Origin: Bacteroidales bacterium
GTDB taxonomy: Bacteria > Bacteroidota > Bacteroidia > Bacteroidales > Bacteroidaceae
NCBI GenBank assembly: GCA_004555055.1
Contig: SFJN01000023.1
Location: forward strand, 1-31,388
Length of the DNA stretch: 31,388 nt
Reading direction: 5' to 3'
Below the pieces are notes generated by a model that was given only the letters and a program-made list of their open reading frames with translations, did no database searches and had not been told where the DNA came from. A program made the position numbers and the translations under genes. Position 1 is the stretch's first letter. Each line of letters begins with the position of its first letter. Shown piece by piece: positions 10,228-16,323 of the stretch.

Positions 10228-10270
10228 AACACCGCCCGACGGACCCAAAGTCTTTCGAGCGGTGTTTTTT
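10228..10270 (+). terminator. Intrinsic terminator after the M16 gene
   Basis: An 8-bp outer stem (10228-10235 with 10259-10266), extended inward by three more pairs after one mismatch, is followed by a T run ending at 10270. Confidence 0.8.
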
Positions 10271-10481
10271 GCACCAAGCCCCACCAGCAACCGCATGACA
10301 ATGGCTGGGCCACAGCACCTATATCTGCGCACAGGCTGATGCTACAGAGGCTGTTTCCGAGCATCCGAAGTCGCATTGGATGAGAGGGGGACACTTGGCT
10401 TTCTCGTCCGACAAACAGAAAGTGGAGGTGACGGTTTTGCACACTTTTAGCCGTTTTGCGCCAAAAACCCGAGAGAACGCT
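10271..10481. other. Gene-free spacer upstream of fabI
   Basis: Between the M16 terminator and the fabI promoter no gene was recognised. A longer reading frame entering fabI from 10380 runs through this stretch, but it crosses the fabI promoter and its extra residues look unlike a protein. Confidence 0.4.
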
Positions 10482-10511
10482 TGCTGTTTCTGCACACACG
10501 GCGTAATTTTG
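10482..10511 (+). promoter_or_regulatory. fabI promoter with -33 and -7 elements
   Basis: TTG at 10482-10484, then 19 nt, then TAATTTTG at 10504-10511: a close match to the Bacteroidetes sigma-ABfr consensus. It lies 39 bp before the ATG at 10551 and so rules out the upstream start codons. Confidence 0.75.
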
Positions 10512-10550
10512 TGCCGAATTTCTACAATTAAAGACGAAACCATACAACAG

Positions 10551-11408
10551 ATGTCCCACAATTTATTGAAAGGAAAGCGCGGTATCATCTTCGGAGCGCT
10601 GAATTCTGAATCCATCGCCTGGAAGGTTGCCGAGAAGGCCGTTGAGGAAGGCGCAACCATCACCCTGAGCAACACCCCCGTTGCACTCCGCATGGGCGAA
10701 CTCAACGAACTGAGCGAAAAGCTCAATGCTCCCGTCATCCCTGCCGACGCTACCAGCGTAGAAGACCTTGAGCACGTATTCGCCGAGTCGGTAAAGCTCC
10801 TCGGAGGCAAGATTGACTTCGTGCTTCACTCCATCGGCATGAGCCTCAATGTCCGCAAACACCGCACCTACGACGACCTCGACTACAACTATCTGCAAAA
10901 GACTCTCGATATCTCCGCCATCTCATTCCACAAAATGCTCCAGGTAGCCAAGAAACAGGATGCCATCGCCGAATACGGTTCTGTCGTGGCCCTCTCCTAT
11001 GTGGCTGCTCAGCGCACCTTCTTCGGATACAACGACATGGCCGATGCCAAGAGCATGCTCGAAAGCATCGCCCGAAGCTTCGGATACATCTACGGCCGTG
11101 AAAAGAACGTCCGCATCAACACCATCTCGCAGTCACCCACGCCCACCACTGCCGGAAAGGGCATCAAGGACATGGACAACCTCATGGACTTTGCCAACAA
11201 AATGTCGCCGCTCGGCAACGCCAGCGCAGAGGAATGTGCCGAATACTGCGTCATGATGTTCTCCGACTTCACCCGCAAGGTGACGATGCAGAACCTCTAT
11301 CACGATGGTGGATTCTCCTCCATGGGCATGAGTCTGCGCGCCATGAACCAGTACGCCAAGGACCTCACACCCTACGAGGACGAAAACGGCAAGATCATCT
11401 ACGGATAA
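10551..11408 (+). CDS. fabI: Enoyl-[acyl-carrier-protein] reductase (NADH) FabI
   Basis: FabI catalyses the last reduction of each fatty-acid elongation cycle, converting trans-2-enoyl-ACP to acyl-ACP in the cytoplasm. The 285-residue product has the short-chain dehydrogenase layout: a nucleotide-binding start (KGKRGIIFGALNSESIAWKV), the LSYVAAQRTFFGYNDMADAK segment with Tyr150, catalytic Tyr160 and Lys167 (Y-x6-K), and the INTISQSPTPTTAGKGI substrate loop. This spacing matches E. coli FabI Tyr146/Tyr156/Lys163. The start at 10551 is chosen because it gives the family N-terminus and sits just after the promoter. The gene appears to stand alone, separate from acpP and fabF further on. Confidence 0.95.
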   Translation: MSHNLLKGKRGIIFGALNSESIAWKVAEKAVEEGATITLSNTPVALRMGELNELSEKLNAPVIPADATSVEDLEHVFAESVKLLGGKIDFVLHSIGMSLNVRKHRTYDDLDYNYLQKTLDISAISFHKMLQVAKKQDAIAEYGSVVALSYVAAQRTFFGYNDMADAKSMLESIARSFGYIYGREKNVRINTISQSPTPTTAGKGIKDMDNLMDFANKMSPLGNASAEECAEYCVMMFSDFTRKVTMQNLYHDGGFSSMGMSLRAMNQYAKDLTPYEDENGKIIYG

Positions 11409-11467
11409 CCTGCCCGCCCCCATAACAGCATCGGCATTACTAAATCCGCTATTTTAACCTACTCATA

Positions 11468-11521
11468 GAACGGCTCCGGAAATCCCCCCCCAAAAAAAAG
11501 GACAGGATTCCGGAGCCGTTC
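11468..11521. repeat. Perfect 14-bp inverted repeat after fabI
   Basis: Arms 11468-11481 and 11508-11521 are exact reverse complements (GAACGGCTCCGGAA). The loop contains a C8 run directly followed by an A8 run. Neither strand has a T run after the stem, so it is not a standard intrinsic terminator although its position 60 bp after the fabI stop fits 3'-end formation. Confidence 0.8.
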
Positions 11522-11602
11522 CGCATATGCAGCCTCATAACCCACCGGAAAACCCACTATACAAGGGGGATGTAGTGTTCTTCATTGCTAAAAGGAAATC
11601 AT

Positions 11603-11634
11603 AAAAAAATACAACAGCCGACATTTCTGTCGGC
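11603..11634 (-). terminator. Possible minus-strand terminator in the fabI-gyrB spacer
   Basis: A 7-bp stem (11617-11623 with 11628-11634, loop TTTC) is followed, on the minus strand, by TGTTG and then a run of seven T at 11603-11609. It would end a leftward transcript from the spacer, though no such gene is established. Confidence 0.35.
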
Positions 11635-11951
11635 AGAGGTTCTACAACTTCGCGGGCTATCAAACATACAACAAATTTGCAGCCCCCCAAAAAGGCTGCA
11701 TGAAGTTATGCCATGGTGAGAAAACGGTGGTATTTATACCCGCTCCTTTCGCTTGATGTAAGATGTCTCTTATGAGCCATGGATGCTGTCTCTAAAATCT
11801 TGTAGAGAAAGGCGCAGATAGCCGTGCCAATGCATATTCCAAAGACAAATGTTTAGGGTCGTTTTGTCCCGTAAATGGTACAAAGAGGCGTGTAAACGCC
11901 GAAAAAGGCCTAATAAATCTCCGGGGGTAACGCTATGTCATTTTTTTTGCG

Positions 11952-11959
11952 TATCTTTG
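11952..11959 (+). promoter_or_regulatory. -7 box upstream of gyrB
   Basis: TATCTTTG is a full TAnnTTTG match, 63 bp before the gyrB start. A clear -33 TTTG is lacking; a T8 run lies between. Confidence 0.55.
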
Positions 11960-12022
11960 CAACGTTATAAGCCGCCATAACGGGCCTACCACCCGAAGGG
12001 CGATATAGCCAACAGCAAAAAA

Positions 12023-14005
12023 ATGGAAGAAGCAACAAATAAAAACGCCAACTATTCCGCGTCGAACATCCAGGTGCTAGAAGGTCTTGAAGCCGTACGC
12101 AAACGTCCCGCCATGTACATCGGCGACATCAGCGAAAAAGGTCTTCACCATCTGGTGTACGAAACCGTCGACAACTCCATCGACGAAGCGCTTGCCGGAT
12201 TCTGTACGCACATCGAAGTCACCATCAACGAAGACAATTCCATCACCGTCCAGGACAACGGACGCGGTATCCCCGTCGACATCCACGAAAAGGAGGGAGT
12301 CAGCGCACTGCAGGTGGTAATGACGGTGCTACACGCCGGAGGAAAGTTTGACAAAGGTTCCTATAAGGTCAGCGGAGGTCTGCACGGAGTGGGTGTAAGC
12401 TGTGTGAACGCACTCTCCACCCATATGCTCAGCCAGGTTTTCCGCGATGGAAAGATCTACCAGCAGGAATATGAGATTGGAAAGCCCCTATATCCCGTGA
12501 AGGTAGTCGGCGAGACCGAACTGCGCGGCACGCGCCAACAGTTCTGGCCCGACCCCGAAATCTTCACCACCACCACATACAGCTACAGCATCCTCGCCAA
12601 CCGCATGCGCGAACTGGCATTCCTCAATGCCGGACTCACCATCACACTGACCGACATGCGCGAGAAGGACGAGGAGGGGAAACCCCATCAGGAGGTATTC
12701 CACAGTGAACTCGGCCTGCGCGAGTTTGTCCGTTACCAGGACTCCATGCGCACGCCCCTTATCCCCGATGTCATCTACATCAACACCGAGCGTGACGGCA
12801 TCCCCGTGGAAGTGGCCATCGTCTACAACACCGGCTACAGCGAAAACCTCCATTCCTACGTCAACAACATCAACACCATCGAGGGTGGTACGCACCTTGC
12901 AGGTTTCCGCGCTGCCATCACCCGCGTGCTGAAGAAATATGCTGAGGAGACCGCTGCCAAGCAGATTGAGAAGGCAAAGGTGGAAATCTCCGGTGAAGAC
13001 TTCCGCGAAGGTCTTACCGCCGTCATCAGCGTCAAGGTGGCAGAGCCCCAGTTCGAAGGACAGACCAAGACCAAACTTGGCAACTCCGAAGTGATGGGTG
13101 TTGTGAATTCCGCCGTCGGTGAAGCCCTCAGCAATTACCTTGAGGAACACCCCCGCGAGGCACGCATCATTGTAGACAAGGTGATTCTTGCCGCCTCGGC
13201 ACGCATTGCCGCCCGCAAGGCACGCGAAACCGTACAGCGCCGCAGCCCGATGGGCGGAGGCGGACTTCCCGGAAAACTTGCCGACTGCCAGAGCAAGGTG
13301 CCCGAAGAGTCGGAACTCTTCCTCGTCGAGGGAGACTCCGCCGGAGGTTCGGCCAAACAGGGCCGTAGCCGTGCCACACAGGCCATTCTCCCCTTGCGCG
13401 GAAAAATCCTCAACGTCGAAAAGGCCATGTGGCACAAGGCTTTCGAAAGCCAGGAAGTGAACAACATCATCCAGGCCCTCGGCATACGCTTCGGCGTACA
13501 GAAGGAAGGTGAGGAGGAAGTGGATTCCAAGGAAGCAAACATCGACAAGCTCCGCTACCACAAGGTCATCATCATGGCCGATGCCGATGTCGACGGACAG
13601 CACATCGCCACCCTCGTCATGACACTCTTCTTCCGCTATTTCCCCAAAGTCATCGAACAGGGACACCTCTACATCGCCATGCCGCCCCTCTACCGTTGCA
13701 AGAAGGGTAAAGTGGAACAGTATTGCTATACCGACCGCGACAAAGACGAGTTCATTGCAAAATACGGCGACCCCACTAAGGGCGAACAGAGCATCACCCT
13801 GCAGCGCTACAAAGGTCTCGGTGAAATGAACGCCGAACAGCTTTGGGACACTACCATGAACCCCGAAACACGAATGCTCAAGCAGGTGACCATTGACAGT
13901 GCTGCTGAAGCCGACCACGTGTTCTCCATGCTCATGGGCGATGATGTGGAGCCCCGCCGCGTCTTCATCGAAGACCATGCACAATACGCCGAAATTGACG
14001 CCTGA
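12023..14005 (+). CDS. gyrB: DNA gyrase subunit B
   Basis: GyrB is the ATPase subunit of gyrase, which introduces negative supercoils together with GyrA (not in this window). The 660-residue product has the GHKL ATPase motifs (VDNSIDEALAGF, DNGRGIPVDIH, SGGLHGVGVSCVNAL), the QTKTKLGN K-loop, and the TOPRIM domain with Glu436 in LVEGDSAGGSAKQGR and Asp520/522/524 in the DADVDG motif. The C-terminus carries QRYKGLGEMNAEQLWDTTM. The length and lack of the long E. coli insert are normal for Bacteroidetes. Just after the DxDxD triad this protein has QHIA where most gyrases have SHIR or SHID. The start at 12023 gives the usual short N-terminus before NIQVLEGLEAVRKRPAMYIG. Confidence 0.96.
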   Translation: MEEATNKNANYSASNIQVLEGLEAVRKRPAMYIGDISEKGLHHLVYETVDNSIDEALAGFCTHIEVTINEDNSITVQDNGRGIPVDIHEKEGVSALQVVMTVLHAGGKFDKGSYKVSGGLHGVGVSCVNALSTHMLSQVFRDGKIYQQEYEIGKPLYPVKVVGETELRGTRQQFWPDPEIFTTTTYSYSILANRMRELAFLNAGLTITLTDMREKDEEGKPHQEVFHSELGLREFVRYQDSMRTPLIPDVIYINTERDGIPVEVAIVYNTGYSENLHSYVNNINTIEGGTHLAGFRAAITRVLKKYAEETAAKQIEKAKVEISGEDFREGLTAVISVKVAEPQFEGQTKTKLGNSEVMGVVNSAVGEALSNYLEEHPREARIIVDKVILAASARIAARKARETVQRRSPMGGGGLPGKLADCQSKVPEESELFLVEGDSAGGSAKQGRSRATQAILPLRGKILNVEKAMWHKAFESQEVNNIIQALGIRFGVQKEGEEEVDSKEANIDKLRYHKVIIMADADVDGQHIATLVMTLFFRYFPKVIEQGHLYIAMPPLYRCKKGKVEQYCYTDRDKDEFIAKYGDPTKGEQSITLQRYKGLGEMNAEQLWDTTMNPETRMLKQVTIDSAAEADHVFSMLMGDDVEPRRVFIEDHAQYAEIDA

Positions 14006-14092
14006 CAGATTGCAAATACAATATGTTTTGTCCGGTATACTTGCACAAACAGCCATATTCTGTGCAGAAAACGCCGAAAAAAACATAAAATG

Positions 14093-14124
14093 TTTGCAAA
14101 GTTCACCCTTTGCGCGTAATTTTG
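14093..14124 (+). promoter_or_regulatory. acpP promoter with -33 and -7 elements
   Basis: TTTG (14093-14096), 20 nt, then TAATTTTG (14117-14124), an excellent match to the Bacteroidetes consensus. It predicts a start near 14131 and a leader of about 50 nt. It shows that acpP is transcribed independently of gyrB; no intrinsic terminator was seen after gyrB. Confidence 0.8.
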
Positions 14125-14181
14125 CATGGCGAAAGCACACGAAATCATTCAATCAATCATATATATATAAAATTAGTTACT

Positions 14182-14418
14182 ATGTCTGAAATCTCTGAAA
14201 AGGTAAAGCAGCTCATCGTCGAGAAGCTTTCTGTAGACGCCAACGAAGTGAAGGACGAAGCCAGCTTCGCCAACGACCTCGGTGCTGATTCTCTCGAAAC
14301 TGTAGAACTCATGATGGACCTCGAGAAGGAATTCGGTATCACCATCCCCGAAGAGGAATCTGAGAAGATCGCTACCGTAGGTGACGCTATCGCCTACATC
14401 GAAGCTCACGCTGAATAA
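14182..14418 (+). CDS. acpP: Acyl carrier protein
   Basis: A 78-residue acidic four-helix carrier that holds growing fatty acids on a phosphopantetheine arm. The attachment Ser37 sits in LGADSLETVELMM, and the rest (FGITIPEEESEKIATVGDAI) is typical. The ATG at 14182 is chosen over an in-frame start at 14110, which lies upstream of the promoter's -7 box. It is followed by fabF, as usual in Bacteroidales, but across a 457-bp spacer. Confidence 0.97.
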   Translation: MSEISEKVKQLIVEKLSVDANEVKDEASFANDLGADSLETVELMMDLEKEFGITIPEEESEKIATVGDAIAYIEAHAE

Positions 14419-14498
14419 TTCTCACCTTTACACATAGGAACGCACGAAGCAGGAACAGCGGTCCCTGACCCCATGTCCTCCACAGCTTTCCTTAGGTG

Positions 14499-14554
14499 AA
14501 TGTGCTAATATGCCACGTCCTCCATCACGGTAGAATGTAGCATATTAGCACATT
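14499..14554. repeat. Perfect 15-bp inverted repeat after acpP
   Basis: Arms 14499-14513 and 14540-14554 (AATGTGCTAATATGC and its reverse complement) enclose a 26-nt loop. No T run follows on either strand. It could trim or partly terminate the acpP transcript, or be an RNase III substrate. Confidence 0.8.
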
Positions 14555-14627
14555 TGGTAGAGAAAGGGGAAACCGCACTGCGGTATCCTTTTCTGCATAC
14601 AGACACCTCATTCCGGGACGTTTATAT

Positions 14628-14686
14628 CCTTTTGCCCTTGCACGGTAATGCCGTACCCCAACATAAGGACCGGCAAGGGCAAAAGG
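14628..14686. repeat. Perfect 14-bp inverted repeat with inner hairpin before fabF
   Basis: Arms 14628-14641 and 14673-14686 (CCTTTTGCCCTTGC and its reverse complement) enclose a loop that itself begins with a short CGG/CCG hairpin. No T run follows. Confidence 0.8.
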
Positions 14687-14875
14687 GTCTGGACATGCAC
14701 ACGGACAGCGTGGGCAAGTCATCGGAAGAGCCGTTTGGCCACCACCGGAATGGTGGAATGGCGGAAAGACGGGAAATTCTCTGCCACAGCACCGGCGCAC
14801 TCCATTCCACACATGCGCCATCCCCACCACACATCACATCCAAACACACATCCACACCCCCAACACTTTCTCCAT

Positions 14876-16141
14876 ATGGAATTGAAAAGAGTAGTAGTTA
14901 CTGGCCTCGGAGCTATCACCCCCGTCGGCAACACCCTCGAAGAAACATGGAACAACCTCGTAGCCGGTGTCAGCGGAGCAGCCCCCATTCAGGGCTTTGA
15001 CGCTTCGAAGTTCAAGACACAGTTCGCCTGCGAAGTGAAAAATTTCAACGCTGCAGACTTCATCGACAAGAAGGAGGTGCGCAAGATGGACCGTTACGAA
15101 CAGCTCGCCCTCGTAGCAGCCATGGAAGCCGTCGCTGACAGCGCCATGGACCTCGAGACCGTCGACAAGAACCGCATCGGAGTGGTACTCGGTGTCGGCA
15201 TCGGCGGTATCCATACCTTCGAAGAGCAGATTTCAGACTACGCCATCAACGGCGCAGAACGCGGTCCGCGATTCAACCCTTTCTTCATCCCCAAGATGAT
15301 TGCCGACATCGCTGCCGGACAGATTTCCATACAGTATGGCTTCCATGGCCCCAACTACACCACCACCTCGGCATGTGCATCCAGCACCAACGCCATTGCT
15401 GCCGCCTTTGACCTCATCCGTCTCGGCAAGGCCAACGTCATGGTAACCGGCGGTGCAGAAGCTGCCATCACTCCTGGCGGAGTAGGAGGCTTCAATGCCA
15501 TGCATGCCCTCTCGACCCGCAACGACGACCCCACACGTGCCAGCCGCCCCTTCAGCGCCAGCCGCGACGGCTTCATCATGGGCGAAGGTGCAGGTGTGCT
15601 CATCCTTGAGGAACTTGAACATGCCAAGGCCCGCGGTGCAAAGATCTACTGCGAACTTGCCGGCGTGGGAATGAGCGCCGATGCACACCACATCACTGCA
15701 TCGCACCCCGAAGGACTCGGTGCCACACTCGTTATGCAGAATGCACTCGAAGATGCCGGAATGAAGCCTGAAGACATTGACTACATCAACGTACACGGCA
15801 CCTCCACACCTGTCGGAGACATCTCCGAGGCAAAGGCCATCGCAGCAGTCTTCGGACAGCATGCCTACGAACTCAACATTTCCTCCACCAAGTCCATGAC
15901 CGGTCACCTCCTCGGTGCCGCAGGTGCAGTAGAGGCCATCGCTTGCTGCCTCAGCGTGAAGAACGACATCGTGCCCCCCACCATCAACCACGATGACGAA
16001 GACCGCGACGAACGCATCGACTACAACATGAACTTCACCTTCAACAAGGCCCAGCAGCGTACCGTACGTGCCGCACTTTCGAACACCTTCGGATTCGGCG
16101 GACACAACGCATGCTGCATCGTAAAGAAATACGAGGCTTAA
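14876..16141 (+). CDS. fabF: Beta-ketoacyl-ACP synthase II
   Basis: FabF condenses malonyl-ACP with acyl-ACP during fatty acid elongation in the cytoplasm. The 421-residue product has the thiolase-fold catalytic triad: Cys167 in TTSACASSTNAI, His307 in NVHGTSTPVGD and His344 in SMTGHLLGAAG. The terminal NTFGFGGHNAC motif is also present. The ATG at 14876 gives the family N-terminus MELKRVVVTGLGAITPVG; upstream in-frame codons encode His- and Thr-rich sequence unlike FabF. It sits between acpP and rnc, a conserved Bacteroidales order. Confidence 0.96.
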   Translation: MELKRVVVTGLGAITPVGNTLEETWNNLVAGVSGAAPIQGFDASKFKTQFACEVKNFNAADFIDKKEVRKMDRYEQLALVAAMEAVADSAMDLETVDKNRIGVVLGVGIGGIHTFEEQISDYAINGAERGPRFNPFFIPKMIADIAAGQISIQYGFHGPNYTTTSACASSTNAIAAAFDLIRLGKANVMVTGGAEAAITPGGVGGFNAMHALSTRNDDPTRASRPFSASRDGFIMGEGAGVLILEELEHAKARGAKIYCELAGVGMSADAHHITASHPEGLGATLVMQNALEDAGMKPEDIDYINVHGTSTPVGDISEAKAIAAVFGQHAYELNISSTKSMTGHLLGAAGAVEAIACCLSVKNDIVPPTINHDDEDRDERIDYNMNFTFNKAQQRTVRAALSNTFGFGGHNACCIVKKYEA

Positions 16142-16199
16142 AACAACCTGAAGGAAAAAGTCAGCATCACACATTTATTTACATCACAGGCTGCAGAAA

Positions 16200-16231
16200 A
16201 CGTATGCCACGCAATGGGCGTAGCATGACGT
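16200..16231 (+). repeat. Stem-loop in the fabF-rnc spacer
   Basis: ACGT + ATGC(C)ACGC pairs with GCGT(A)GCAT + (G)ACGT: 12 base pairs with one internal mismatch and one bulged base, loop AATGG. It starts 59 bp after the fabF stop and has no T run, so it is not a standard terminator. Confidence 0.6.
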
Positions 16232-16250
16232 AGAAGCAGAAGACCCTGTA

Positions 16251-16306
16251 ATACGCTTAGCGGTACTTCCACCCTTTTTTCAAGGCGGAGATGCTGCTAA
16301 GCGTAT
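16251..16306 (+). repeat. Perfect 11-bp stem-loop just upstream of rnc
   Basis: Arms 16251-16261 and 16296-16306 (ATACGCTTAGC and its reverse complement), loop 34 nt. The right arm ends 17 bp before the preferred rnc start at 16324, and an alternative ATG at 16291 lies within the structure. This placement resembles the leader stem-loop through which E. coli RNase III controls its own mRNA; the functional link is inference. Confidence 0.65.
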
Positions 16307-16323
16307 ATACGTATCTCAACCTT

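Larger units (their letters stand above)
11409..12022. other. 614-bp gene-free spacer between fabI and gyrB
   Basis: The spacer holds a 14-bp perfect inverted repeat (11468-11521), a small hairpin with a T run on the minus strand (11603-11634), a 6-bp hairpin (11679-11684 with 11694-11699), and the gyrB promoter. On the minus strand, overlapping open frames between about 11950 and 11706 read like protein (one ends HRFLTMA) but have no usable start codon. They may be a decayed gene, part of a dispersed repeat, or chance. No complete gene is called. Confidence 0.4.
14419..14875 (+). other. 457-bp hairpin-rich spacer between acpP and fabF
   Basis: No gene is recognised here; a frame entering fabF from 14648 reads through it but is not protein-like. 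The spacer contains two long perfect inverted repeats (14499-14554 and 14628-14686, listed separately) and a third 6-bp stem (14739-14744 with 14751-14756). No TAnnTTTG box was found, so fabF is probably transcribed from the acpP promoter through this structured stretch. Confidence 0.5.

Noticed and set aside
10380..10550. N-terminal extension of FabI from the ATG at 10380
   Set aside because: It crosses the -33/-7 promoter at 10482-10511 and the extra residues are unlike FabI.
14648..14875. N-terminal extension of FabF
   Set aside because: His/Thr/Pro-rich and running through inverted repeats; the family start is at 14876.
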